Below are positions 7,075 to 15,380 of a stretch of DNA of 24,478 nucleotides, one piece after another; positions within the stretch are counted from its first letter, which is position 1, and each line of letters opens with the position of its first letter. Source of the DNA: JASJBU01 sp965372385 (GTDB taxonomy: Bacteria; Pseudomonadota; Gammaproteobacteria; Chromatiales; Chromatiaceae); the NCBI GenBank assembly GCA_965372385.1, contig CBDVCD010000018.1, forward strand, positions 1-24,478. Direction: 5' to 3'. The translations under genes were made by a program, and so were the position numbers. Below the pieces are notes generated by a model. That model searched no databases. It saw only the letters and a list, made by a program, of their open reading frames with translations, and was not told the origin of the DNA.

Positions 7075-8339
7075 GTGCCCTCCTCCCAGGATGAAAGATA
7101 GTTCTGCTGCTCGGCCGTCAACTCATCAATGGCGATATCCATGGCCGCCAGCTTCATGCGCGCCACCTCCTGGTCGATCTCCCGCGGGACCTCATGCACC
7201 CGATTGTCCAGTGTCCGCCCATGGCTTGCCAGGTGGACCGCACACAGCAGTTGATTGGCAAAGCTCATGTCCATCACCGCCGAGGGATGCCCCTCGGCCG
7301 CCGCCAGATTGACCAGCCGGCCCTCTGCCAGCAGGCGCAGCCGTCGTCCGTCCGCCAGCCGGTATTCGTCCACCGAGGGACGCGGCCGATGGCGTTCCAC
7401 TGCCATCTCCTCCAGGGCCTGGATGTTGATTTCCACATTGAAGTGTCCGGAATTGGCCAGCACAAAGCCGTCCTTCATGACCTCCAGATGGGTCTGGTCC
7501 ACCACGTGTTTGTCGCCGGTGGCAGTGATGATAAAGTCGGCCAGTCTGGCTGCCTCCAGCAGCGGCATGACGCGGTAGCCATCCATGGTGGCTTCCAGGG
7601 CCCGCAGCGAATCGACCTCGGTGACGATGATGTGGGCACCGTGACCCTTGGCACGCATGGCGATACCCCGACCGCACCAGCCGTAGCCGACCACACAGAA
7701 GGTCTTGCCGGCCAGCAGGATATTGGTGGCGCGTATCACCCCGTCCAGTGTGCTTTGACCCGTACCATAGCGGTTGTCGAACAGGTGCTTGGTCATGGCG
7801 TCATTGACCGCAATCACCGGAAACCGCAGTGCACCCTGACGGGCCATGGCACGCAGGCGTATCACCCCGGTGGTGGTCTCCTCGGTGCTGCCCAGCATCC
7901 GGTCGATGAGCTGGGGACGGGACTTGTGAATCTCGCTGACCAGATCGGCGCCGTCGTCCATGGTGATGACCGGCCGATGGTCCAGCGCCGCATTGATATG
8001 TTGATAGTAGACATCGGTAGACTCGCCGCGAATGGCGAATACGGGTATGCCATGACGCTCCACCAGGGCGGCAGCCACGTCGTCCTGGGTACTCAGTGGA
8101 TTGCTGGCACAGAGCACCAGATCCGCCCCCGCCGCCTTCAGGGCACGGGCCAGATTGGCAGTCTCGGTGGTGATATGCAGGCAACCGCTGAGACGAATGC
8201 CCTCCAGGGGGCGCTGACGGCCAAACCGGTCCATCAGCTGATGTAACACGGGCATCTCCTGCAGCGCCCACTCGATGCGTCCATGCCCTTGCTCCGCCAG
8301 TGCCGGATCTCTGACATCGAAGTCTGCCTTGGGCTTCAT
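7071..8339 (-). CDS. ahcY: S-adenosylhomocysteine hydrolase, archaeal/thermophile-type
   Basis: A 422-residue NAD-dependent enzyme that splits SAH into adenosine and homocysteine and keeps SAM-dependent methylation running. Motifs seen are HITTET (55-60), SNPLSTQDDVAAAL (79-92), EETTTG (153-158), NDAMTKHLFDNRYGTGQS (179-196) and the NAD-binding GYGWCGRG (218-225). The C-terminus is YLSSWEEGT. It lacks the long insertion and the KPxHYRY tail of the usual bacterial/eukaryotic enzyme, so it resembles the short form of archaea and Thermotoga. This subtype call is from family knowledge, not a tree. ATG 8339 has a good ribosome binding site (GAGGA, 7-nt spacer). Its 106-bp leader carries a strong hairpin at 8372-8410. 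The stop overlaps pcm. Confidence 0.95.
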   Translation of the reverse strand: MKPKADFDVRDPALAEQGHGRIEWALQEMPVLHQLMDRFGRQRPLEGIRLSGCLHITTETANLARALKAAGADLVLCASNPLSTQDDVAAALVERHGIPVFAIRGESTDVYYQHINAALDHRPVITMDDGADLVSEIHKSRPQLIDRMLGSTEETTTGVIRLRAMARQGALRFPVIAVNDAMTKHLFDNRYGTGQSTLDGVIRATNILLAGKTFCVVGYGWCGRGIAMRAKGHGAHIIVTEVDSLRALEATMDGYRVMPLLEAARLADFIITATGDKHVVDQTHLEVMKDGFVLANSGHFNVEINIQALEEMAVERHRPRPSVDEYRLADGRRLRLLAEGRLVNLAAAEGHPSAVMDMSFANQLLCAVHLASHGRTLDNRVHEVPREIDQEVARMKLAAMDIAIDELTAEQQNYLSSWEEGT

Positions 8340-8371
8340 CGCTGTTTCCTCGACGGTTATTTATTTCCTCA

Positions 8372-8410
8372 CCATCCTACTCCGGGTCCGGATCGCAGGG
8401 AATAGGATGG
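8372..8410 (-). promoter_or_regulatory. Strong hairpin in the ahcY leader
   Basis: Read on the minus strand, CCATCCTATTCC pairs with GGAGTAGGATGG as a 12-bp stem with one G-U wobble, closing a 15-nt loop (CTGCGATCCGGACCC). It lies about 32 bp before the ahcY start and 35 bp after the preceding gene. No T-tract follows on the minus strand, so it is not a standard terminator. It could be an mRNA-processing or attenuation structure, or a dispersed palindrome. It does not match the SAH-riboswitch consensus as I remember it. Confidence 0.5.
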
Positions 8411-8445
8411 CTGTTATGGTGGCAGCAGAGAAAAATACGGGCCTT

Positions 8446-9597
8446 TCAGAGCGTCAGGAAGCCATCCGGGGCCAGGCTGGTCGCCAGCATCACCGTATTG
8501 ATATCCAGATGCTCTTTCCAGGTCTCGGCTTCCTGGTTGACCGGATCCAACCAGAAGGCTTCGATATCTTTGACCAGTGGTAGATACCCCATCAGGATCC
8601 CCACAGCTTCATGTAGCCGTGGGTGGTTTTCGAACCGGTCAGGTTGCTCTTCGATCGATCGCTGAATTCTTTGAACGGCCTGCAACCCGATGGAGAACCC
8701 GAACTCCCGAAAGGCGAGCCGGTAAGCCGCATGCAGGTGCAATACGTTACTGCGCACCAAGGATTGCAGTCCTGCCAGGGAGGCTTTCGGCAGGATTTCC
8801 AGCAGCTCAGGCTGACTGAAGCCGCAATCGACTGTCATCTGCGCCACCGTCCAGGCGTTGCACAGAAGCCCCCCGATGCCCAGTGAATCATCGGTGGCCC
8901 AGCTCTGCCGCCTGCCGATCTCTGCCATCTCCGTGATCTCGCCATGGAGATCCGGCCTGGTCATTTCTGCCTCTCCCTTGGGCAGGCAACTCTGCAGCTG
9001 GCTGTAGGTGATGTAGCCGTCGAGCGGATCGTGCTGCCCCATGGCTGGGACAAGAGGCCGGCTCAGGTCGATGCTCATCTTCCAGTACATACGTTTCCGA
9101 CCACCGAAAGATGGCACATAGGTGAAGCGTGCATGGGCGGTCTTTGCCAGCTCTGCGGCCCACCGGTTATAGATCGGATTGCCGGTAACCCGGCTCACCC
9201 GGTTCAGCGCATGCATCCACTTGGTCAGATAATGGAAGTACTGGCCATCCCGGTCCCACTCCTGGACCTCTTCGTAAGGATCCTCGGGACCACGCTCATT
9301 CATGGCCTTGCCGATTCGTAGCCCCCCGATGGTGGGATACCGTTCACCCTCCTGTTCGCCAAGGCCGCTGATCCAGCCACTCCGGGGATCGTCCTCCCGG
9401 TGGCGGCCGAGGGTGTGGTGCACCTGGTCCACCAGAGCCAGGGCAAGATCCCTGTATCTTTGGTCGCCGGTGTGACCATAGAGCCCCAGGTAGTTGCAGA
9501 CGGCAAAGGCGTCAGTCCATAGATAACGCCGCGGGGTCGCTGCAGCCGGTGACAGCCCGGTGCGCCGGGCGAATTCGATCATCAATTCTTGAATCAT
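8446..9597 (-). CDS. Uncharacterised protein, possible alpha/alpha-toroid fold
   Basis: A protein of about 383 residues with no signal peptide or membrane segment. I cannot assign a function. Recognisable-looking blocks are RRYLWTDAFAVCNYLGLYGH, ALVDQVHHTLGRHREDD, YPTIGGLRIGKAMNERG, VQEWDRDGQYFHYLTKWMHA and SWATDDSLGIGGLLCNAW. The aromatic-rich helical repeats resemble six-hairpin glycosidase-like proteins (inference, low confidence). I chose ATG at 9597 because the conserved-looking part (MIQELMIEFARRTGLS) begins there. The frame continues upstream to a GTG at 9684, but that part looks unrelated and neither start has a good ribosome binding site. It lies 106 bp upstream of ahcY on the same strand, so it may be co-transcribed with ahcY and pcm. 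Confidence 0.75.
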   Translation of the reverse strand: MIQELMIEFARRTGLSPAAATPRRYLWTDAFAVCNYLGLYGHTGDQRYRDLALALVDQVHHTLGRHREDDPRSGWISGLGEQEGERYPTIGGLRIGKAMNERGPEDPYEEVQEWDRDGQYFHYLTKWMHALNRVSRVTGNPIYNRWAAELAKTAHARFTYVPSFGGRKRMYWKMSIDLSRPLVPAMGQHDPLDGYITYSQLQSCLPKGEAEMTRPDLHGEITEMAEIGRRQSWATDDSLGIGGLLCNAWTVAQMTVDCGFSQPELLEILPKASLAGLQSLVRSNVLHLHAAYRLAFREFGFSIGLQAVQRIQRSIEEQPDRFENHPRLHEAVGILMGYLPLVKDIEAFWLDPVNQEAETWKEHLDINTVMLATSLAPDGFLTL

Positions 9598-9756
9598 GGA
9601 TGTATAGAGTATATAGACGCCACTGTGAGTACCGAAAACCCATAACACCTCCCTGCGCCGATGATGTGAAACTACCAGGAACACGAACCCCTCTGCTGGC
9701 GACTGCCCTGGTGACCGCTTTAATCATTGCATTGGCGCTCTGATTTCCTCTCGCCA

Positions 9757-9861
9757 AGCTCGCCGAAAGCACCTCAATTATCACCCTCAATCAATAATGG
9801 TTTGGAAGTGGTTCGCCGTATTCTGAAGAAGGCCGCAACCAAGTGGCGGGATGAACTGTAG
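9757..9861 (+). pseudogene. Probable tyrosine-recombinase (integrase) fragment
   Basis: A short plus-strand frame ending in TAG at 9859-9861 reads INNGLEVVRRILKKAATKWR followed by DEL. This resembles the core-binding (SAM-like) domain of phage/island integrases, where sequences of the type NR.LEVVRRIL..AA..WRDE are common. No start, no catalytic R-H-R-Y residues and no continuation are present, so it is at best a decayed relic. It lies 80 bp from the 3' end of an initiator tRNA gene, and tRNA genes are classic integrase targets. The rest of the 344-bp gap 9598-9941 holds the terminator at 9870-9901 and nothing else I can name. The call rests on about 25 residues. Confidence 0.38.
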
Positions 9862-9866
9862 GCAAT

Positions 9867-9901
9867 AAAAAAGGGCTTTCAGAAAAAACTGAAAACCCTT
9901 T
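9867..9901 (-). terminator. Rho-independent terminator after tRNA-fMet
   Basis: On the minus strand a 13-bp stem with one mismatch (arms 9889-9901 and 9870-9882) closes a 6-nt loop of T and is followed by a run of T (9872-9867). It lies about 40 bp past the tRNA 3' end. It would end transcription of the tRNA and of read-through from the nuo operon. It also separates them from the uncharacterised gene downstream. Confidence 0.85.
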
Positions 9902-9941
9902 ATTTACAACAAGCTAAGAGCATTTTAACTTGTTTTTCAAT

Positions 9942-10018
<77 letters not shown>

Positions 10019-10082
10019 TCAGAGGAGGCGCATACTACCTGTGTTAGGGAATCTTATCAAGTCTAATTCAAGAAACCCGGGG

Positions 10083-11531
10083 TTATCCACCAATGGCTGC
10101 ATGGCAAATCGAAAGCAACCCAGCCGGGAACAGGCCCAGGTAGAGCATTGAAAGCCCGTTCAGGGAGAGAACCACCTGAGTGTCAACCCCCATGGTCAAA
10201 GGTGTATCATCCACCGGCTTGTCGAAATACATCAGCTTGATGATGCGGATATAGTAGAAGGCGCCGATGATGGAGAAGAAGACACCCACCAGAGCAACCC
10301 AGGTAAGATCCACCGAGACTACCGCATCCAGCACAAACAGCTTGGCAAAGAAGCCGACTGTGGGGGGCACTCCGGCCATGGAGAACATCAGCAGCAGCAT
10401 CATGCCGGCGAACCAGGGGCTGCGCTGATACAGGCCCTTGTAGTCGTCCAGGTTTTCCGCCTCAAAGCCCTTGCGGCTCAACGCAATGACGATTCCAAAA
10501 CCGCCCGCTGACATCAAGGCGTAGACCAGGGTATAGAACATGGCGGCGGTGTAGCCCTCCTTGGTGCCGGCCAGGATACCCAGCAGGATAAAGCCCACAT
10601 GGGAGATGGTCGAGTAGGCCAGCATGCGCTTGATGTTTGTCTGGGCAATGGCGATCAGATTACCTATGCCCATGGAGAGCACCGCCAGCACGATCAGCAT
10701 GCCCTGCCAGCCTTCCCAACCGCCGAGCAGGGGCTCCATGCCATCCACCAGCATGCGCATGGCCAGGGCGAACGCGGCAATCTTCGGCGCGCTGCCGAGA
10801 AACAGGGTAACCGCGGTCGGCGCCCCATGATAGACATCAGGCACCCACATATGAAAAGGCACTGCACCGAGCTTGAAGGCCAGACCAACCACGATAAACA
10901 CCAGGCCAAAGATCAGCACCATGTTATCGAGACCAAGCGCACCGATCGATTGATTCATTTCATCAAAACGGATCGTGCCGGTCATGCCGTAGACCATGGA
11001 GATACCATACAGCAGCATGCCGGATGCCAGGGCGCCCAATACGAAGTATTTCATGGCCGCCTCGGCGCCAGCCTTGGAATCCCGGTTGAAGGCCACCAGG
11101 GCATACATGGACAAGGCCAGCAGCTCCAGCCCGAGATAGATGGTGAGGAAGCTGTTGGAGGAGACCATGATGCTCATGCCCAGCACGGCAAACAGACCCA
11201 GGGTATAGAACTCGCCCTTGAACATGTCCCGGTCCCGCAGGTAGTCCTTGGCATAGAGGAAGGCCAGAAAGCTGATCACGAAGATGCCGATTTTCAGCAC
11301 ATCGCTCATGGGGTCACGAATGTAACTGCCATCGAAAAGGATCTGTGTCTGTGGATTGGCGACCGCAACGGTGACCACAACCGCCAGGATCAGCCCAATC
11401 TGGGTGATGCCATAGGTGACGATACGGTGCTCTTGTTTAATAAAGAGATCGATCACCAGCACAAGGCAGGCCAGGGACAGGATATAAATCTCCGGCAGTA
11501 CCGGAATCAATTGGGTCAAATCAAATTGCAT
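10083..11531 (-). CDS. nuoN: NADH-quinone oxidoreductase subunit N
   Basis: A 482-residue antiporter-like membrane subunit of respiratory complex I. It helps couple electron transfer to proton pumping in the membrane arm. It is a polytopic protein of about 14 helices. Seen are LGLELLALSMYALVAF (key Glu and NuoN signature), KLGAVPFHMWVPDVYHGAPT, NIKRMLAYSTISHVGF and MFSMAGVPPTVGFFAKLFV, all diagnostic of the ND2/NuoN group. Length is normal. ATG 11531 is used. It is the last nuo gene and is separated from nuoM by a 104-bp spacer with two hairpins, a wider gap than most in the operon. A tRNA-fMet gene follows. Confidence 0.97.
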   Translation of the reverse strand: MQFDLTQLIPVLPEIYILSLACLVLVIDLFIKQEHRIVTYGITQIGLILAVVVTVAVANPQTQILFDGSYIRDPMSDVLKIGIFVISFLAFLYAKDYLRDRDMFKGEFYTLGLFAVLGMSIMVSSNSFLTIYLGLELLALSMYALVAFNRDSKAGAEAAMKYFVLGALASGMLLYGISMVYGMTGTIRFDEMNQSIGALGLDNMVLIFGLVFIVVGLAFKLGAVPFHMWVPDVYHGAPTAVTLFLGSAPKIAAFALAMRMLVDGMEPLLGGWEGWQGMLIVLAVLSMGIGNLIAIAQTNIKRMLAYSTISHVGFILLGILAGTKEGYTAAMFYTLVYALMSAGGFGIVIALSRKGFEAENLDDYKGLYQRSPWFAGMMLLLMFSMAGVPPTVGFFAKLFVLDAVVSVDLTWVALVGVFFSIIGAFYYIRIIKLMYFDKPVDDTPLTMGVDTQVVLSLNGLSMLYLGLFPAGLLSICHAAIGG

Positions 11532-11561
11532 TGAATTCTACCGATTTACTGGATGCCTGAA

Positions 11562-11603
11562 CAATTGTACAGGGATGTACAATTGACAACGCCGCAGGCG
11601 TTG
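11562..11603. repeat. Two tandem palindromes in the nuoM-nuoN spacer
   Basis: CAATTGTAC-AGGGAT-GTACAATTG (11562-11585, perfect 9-bp arms) is followed one base later by CAACGCC-GCA-GGCGTTG (11587-11603, perfect 7-bp arms). Neither is followed by a T-tract on the minus strand. They could be mRNA stability or processing structures that tune nuoN relative to nuoM, or REP-type elements. Confidence 0.6.
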
Positions 11604-11635
11604 CCCGTAGGGTGTGAGGCAGGAGCCGAACATCA

Positions 11636-13144
11636 TCAGAGTTTGGAAACGGAAATATGCTGCAACAGGTTGGTGATGGAGGCATCCATCACTTCAACCA
11701 GGGGCGCCGGCCAGAGACCCAGCACCAATACAGCCACAGCCAGGGTGCCGAGAACGATATATTCCCGGCCGTTCATATCCTCCAGTGCGGCGACATTCTC
11801 ATTGGCGACTTCGCCAAACACCACGCGCTTGACCATCCACAGGGTGTAGGCTGCGCCGATGATCAGGGTGGTGGCCGCCAGGAAGGCATACCAGAAGTCG
11901 GCGCGGAAGCTGGCCAGGATGACCATGAACTCACCCACGAAACCCGAAGTGCCCGGCAGGCCCGCATTGGCCATGGCGAAAAAGACCATGAAGGCGGCGA
12001 AGACCGGCATGGTATTGACCACGCCACCGTAGTCATTGATCTGTCGACTGTGCATGCGGTCATAGAGTACGCCGACACAGAGGAACATGGCGGCGGAGAT
12101 GAAGCCGTGGGAGACCATCTGTACCATACCGCCCTCCACGCCCAGGGCAGCGCCGCTGCCGGAGGATTGACCGAGCATGAAGACGATGAAGAAGCCCAGG
12201 GTCACAAAGCCCATGTGGGCGATGGACGAGTAGGCGATAAGCTTCTTCATATCCTGCTGGGCTAGCGCCACGAAGCCGATATAGACCACCGCGATCAGGG
12301 ACATGCCGATGATCATCCAGTCCAGTGTATGGCTGGCATCCGGGGTGATCGGCAGGCTGAAACGCAGAAAACCGTAGCCGCCGATCTTCAGCATGATCGC
12401 CGCCAGGATCACCGAACCGCCAGTCGGCGCCTCCACATGGGCATCCGGCAGCCAGGTGTGTACCGGCCACATCGGCACCTTCACCGCGAAGGCCAGCAGG
12501 AAGGCGATGAAGATCAGAATCTGTTCGGTCAGCCCCAGTTTCAGACCGTGGAAGCCGAGGATCTCGAAGTTGCCGGACTGGTAGAACATGTAGATCAGGG
12601 CGACCAGCATGAACACCGAGCCGAAAAAGGTATAGAGGAAGAACTTGATGGTCGCATAGACCCGGTTCGGCCCTCCCCAGACGCCGATGATGAGAAACAT
12701 CGGGATCAGCATCGCCTCCCAGAAGACATAGAAGAGCATCGCATCGAGGGCGGCGAACACGCCCACCATGACACCTTCCATGATCAGGAATGCGGCAAAG
12801 TAGAACGAGGGCTTGTATTTGATCACTTCCCAGCCGGCGATCACCACCAGTGGTGTGATGAAGGTGGTGAGGATGATCAGCGGCATGGAGATGCCGTCGA
12901 TCCCCATGTAGTACTCGATATTGAACTGGGCTATCCAGGGCGCCCGCTCCACGAACTGCATCTCGGCGGTACCACTGTCGAAGCCGAACCAGAGCGGCAG
13001 GCTCACCAGGAAGGTCAGGATGGAGATGATCAGGGCGGTCCAGCGGGTGGCGTTGGCCTCCCTGTCACCACTGGCGATCACCATGAAACCACCGAGTATC
13101 GGCAGCCATATTGTCAAGCTGAGGATTGGCCAATCGGCAAACAT
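11636..13144 (-). CDS. nuoM: NADH-quinone oxidoreductase subunit M
   Basis: A 502-residue antiporter-like proton-pumping subunit of complex I in the inner membrane. Diagnostic segments are GIDGISMPLIILTTFITPL, the FWEAMLIPMFLIIGVWGG block carrying Glu143 (equivalent to the essential E144 of E. coli NuoM), KVPMWPVHTWLPDAHVEAPT with its conserved Lys, DMKKLIAYSSIAHMGF and GLPGTSGFVGEF. Length is normal. ATG 13144 is preceded by a good ribosome binding site (AAGGAAGGA). It lies 18 bp after nuoL, with the palindrome-bearing spacer and nuoN downstream. Confidence 0.98.
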   Translation of the reverse strand: MFADWPILSLTIWLPILGGFMVIASGDREANATRWTALIISILTFLVSLPLWFGFDSGTAEMQFVERAPWIAQFNIEYYMGIDGISMPLIILTTFITPLVVIAGWEVIKYKPSFYFAAFLIMEGVMVGVFAALDAMLFYVFWEAMLIPMFLIIGVWGGPNRVYATIKFFLYTFFGSVFMLVALIYMFYQSGNFEILGFHGLKLGLTEQILIFIAFLLAFAVKVPMWPVHTWLPDAHVEAPTGGSVILAAIMLKIGGYGFLRFSLPITPDASHTLDWMIIGMSLIAVVYIGFVALAQQDMKKLIAYSSIAHMGFVTLGFFIVFMLGQSSGSGAALGVEGGMVQMVSHGFISAAMFLCVGVLYDRMHSRQINDYGGVVNTMPVFAAFMVFFAMANAGLPGTSGFVGEFMVILASFRADFWYAFLAATTLIIGAAYTLWMVKRVVFGEVANENVAALEDMNGREYIVLGTLAVAVLVLGLWPAPLVEVMDASITNLLQHISVSKL

Positions 13145-13162
13145 GCTAAACGTCCTTCCTTC

Positions 13163-15151
13163 TTAAGCGAATACGAACCAACCCAGCATCAGGCTCAGGC
13201 CGAGGATCATCGCAATGGCATAGTGATAGAGATAACCGGTCTGCAGATGGCGCACGACGCCCGCCACCCAGCCTACACTGGTAGCGGAACCGTTGACCGC
13301 GAGCCCATCGATGAGACCTCGGTCGCCCACCAACCAGAGAAACTTGCCGAGCGCCCGGCTGCCGGCGGCAAACACGAACTGGTAGGCCTCATCGAACCAG
13401 TATTTTTTATCCAGCAGAATATAAATCGGCGAGGCAATGCGCTTGATCTTGTCGGCGATCGCCGGGTTTTTCATGTAGATGTACCAGGCTACAAACAGGC
13501 CACCCATCGCCAGATAGAAGGGCACACCCAGCATGCCGTGCAGGATAAACCCGCCGGCGCCATGGAAGTGTTCACCGACGGTAGCCAGAGTATCGTGTTC
13601 CGGCAATACAAACAGCACGTCCTTGAACCAGTCGCCGAAGAGCATCGGACCAATCGTGATATAACCGAGGAACACCGAAGGAATCGCCAGCAGGATCAAA
13701 GGAATAGTCACCACCTTCGGGGTCTCGTGGATATGCTCCTTGGCGTGCTCATCACGGGGTCCCTTACCATGGAACACCAGAAAGAACATGCGGAAACTGT
13801 AGAGCGCGGTGACGAAGACGCCGATCACCACCAGCACATAGGCATAACCTGCCCCGGCGATGTTGGAGTGGTGCACCGCCTCGATGATCGCATCCTTGGA
13901 GAAGAAGCCGGAGAATCCGGGAAAACCGATCAGGGCCAGGGAACCAACCAGAGAGGTCCAGTAGGTGATCGGCATATACTTTTTGATGCCGCCCATGTTG
14001 CGGATATCCTGGTTGTGGTGCATACCGATGATCACCGAACCGGCGGCCAGGAACAGCAGGGCTTTGAAGAAGGCGTGGGTCATCAGATGGAAGATACCCG
14101 CGGCATAGGCGGATGCACCCAGCGCCACCATCATGTAACCCAGCTGGGAAAGCGTAGAGTAGGCCACCACCCGCTTGATATCATTCTGCACTATACCGAT
14201 CAGGCCGGTAAACAGGGCGGTGGTGGCGCCGATCACCAGTACGAAACTGAGCGCGGTCTCAGACAGCTCATACAAGGGCGACATGCGGGCGACCATAAAG
14301 ATACCGGCGGTCACCATGGTGGCGGCATGGATCAGGGCGGAGATCGGGGTCGGACCCTCCATGGAGTCCGGCAGCCAGACATGCAGCGGCACCTGGGCCG
14401 ACTTACCCATGGCGCCGATGAACAGCAGGATGCCGATCACCGACATCAGTGACCAACTGGAATCACCCCAGATCTGCACCTGGGTGTCCGCCAGACTTGG
14501 CGCCATGGCGAAGACCTCGGCGTAATCGAGGCTGTTGAAATACATGGCAACGGCTGCGATGCCCAGGATGAAACCGAAGTCACCCACCCGGTTGACCAGA
14601 AAGGCCTTCAGGTTGGCGAAGATCGCGGTGGGACGCACCGACCAGAAGCCGATCAGCAGATAGGAGACCAGGCCCACCGCCTCCCAGCCGAAAAACAGCT
14701 GCATGAAGTTGTTGGACATGACCAACATCAGCATGGAGAAGGTGAACAGGGAGATGTAGCTGAAGAAACGCTGGTAGCTGTTCTTGCCAGCGAGACTGGT
14801 CTTTGGCCAGTTGTGCTCGTCATCCGCCATGTAGCCGATGGTGTAGATATGCACGCAGAAGGAGACGAAGGTCACCACGCTGATCATCACCGCGGTGAGC
14901 TGATCGACCAGGAAACCGACCTCCATGTGCAGGCCGTCGCTCACCATCCAGGTATAGACCGAGCCGTTGAAGACCTCCTGGCCATCGAAGATGAAACGCT
15001 TCAACACAAAGAGAGAGGCCAGGGTGGAGATGCCGACACCGGCACTGGTGACCCAGTGTGCCCCTTTGCGGCCGATACTACCCCCTAGAAAACCGGCGAC
15101 GATCGCGCCAACCAGTGGAGCCAGTACGAGTAACAGATAGATATTTTCCAT
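13163..15151 (-). CDS. nuoL: NADH-quinone oxidoreductase subunit L
   Basis: A 662-residue distal proton-pumping subunit of complex I. Beyond the antiporter core it carries the C-terminal lateral helix and extra transmembrane segment of NuoL. Seen are FFGWEAVGLVSYLLIGFW with Glu157, GAMGKSAQVPLHVWLPDSMEGPTPISALIHAATMV, DIKRVVAYSTLSQLGYM and THAFFKALLFLAAGS. The N-terminus (MENIYLLLVLAPLVGAIVAG) is typical. The usual nuoK-nuoL tight spacing is broken here: 267 bp of palindrome-rich DNA precede the ATG at 15151. nuoM follows after 18 bp. No frameshift or missing key residue is seen. Confidence 0.98.
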   Translation of the reverse strand: MENIYLLLVLAPLVGAIVAGFLGGSIGRKGAHWVTSAGVGISTLASLFVLKRFIFDGQEVFNGSVYTWMVSDGLHMEVGFLVDQLTAVMISVVTFVSFCVHIYTIGYMADDEHNWPKTSLAGKNSYQRFFSYISLFTFSMLMLVMSNNFMQLFFGWEAVGLVSYLLIGFWSVRPTAIFANLKAFLVNRVGDFGFILGIAAVAMYFNSLDYAEVFAMAPSLADTQVQIWGDSSWSLMSVIGILLFIGAMGKSAQVPLHVWLPDSMEGPTPISALIHAATMVTAGIFMVARMSPLYELSETALSFVLVIGATTALFTGLIGIVQNDIKRVVAYSTLSQLGYMMVALGASAYAAGIFHLMTHAFFKALLFLAAGSVIIGMHHNQDIRNMGGIKKYMPITYWTSLVGSLALIGFPGFSGFFSKDAIIEAVHHSNIAGAGYAYVLVVIGVFVTALYSFRMFFLVFHGKGPRDEHAKEHIHETPKVVTIPLILLAIPSVFLGYITIGPMLFGDWFKDVLFVLPEHDTLATVGEHFHGAGGFILHGMLGVPFYLAMGGLFVAWYIYMKNPAIADKIKRIASPIYILLDKKYWFDEAYQFVFAAGSRALGKFLWLVGDRGLIDGLAVNGSATSVGWVAGVVRHLQTGYLYHYAIAMILGLSLMLGWFVFA

Positions 15152-15258
15152 ATCTTATTGCTTCTTTAATTTCAGTCCGCTGATGAACGCAAATGCATGT
15201 GAACATCACTCATGAGTTTTGCGCCATCCACATTATTAACCTGTACCTTGATCGATTT

Positions 15259-15289
15259 GCCGCGCTACGTTGGTCTACTGGACCAACGG
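15259..15289. repeat. REP-like palindrome, copy 1, nuoK-nuoL spacer
   Basis: The core is CGTTGGTC-TACTG-GACCAACG (15268-15288), an 8-bp inverted repeat. The 31-base unit matches 15381-15411 at 29 positions, in the same orientation and 122 bp apart. Confidence 0.75.
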
Positions 15290-15357
15290 GGCGCTACGTA
15301 AGCCAAACTTTCCTTGCCGTCCATGGCGAGAATTTGGGATTCTAGCTAACCCCCGGC

Positions 15358-15374
15358 CCGGACGTCCTGTCCGG
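15358..15374. repeat. Small hairpin between the two REP-like units
   Basis: CCGGAC-GTCCT-GTCCGG has perfect 6-bp arms. It sits between the two copies of the larger palindrome and may belong to the same composite element. Confidence 0.5.
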
Positions 15375-15380
15375 TCGTTC

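Noticed and set aside
7194..8246. Open frame of 350 codons opposite ahcY
   Set aside because: Antisense shadow of a gene with unmistakable SAH hydrolase motifs.
8340..8445. SAH or SAM riboswitch upstream of ahcY
   Set aside because: The leader has one long hairpin, but I could not find the conserved core of the SAH riboswitch as I remember it.
9512..9790. Minus-strand frame of 92 codons, with AGGGAGG before an internal ATG
   Set aside because: The ribosome binding site is attractive, but most of the frame overlaps the start of the 383-residue gene out of frame and resembles nothing. A frameshifted start of that gene cannot be excluded.
12329..14452. Open frame of 707 codons on the plus strand opposite nuoM and nuoL
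   Set aside because: It is antisense to two clear complex I genes, and its His/Gln/Asp/Gly-rich translation is what results from reading hydrophobic codons backwards.
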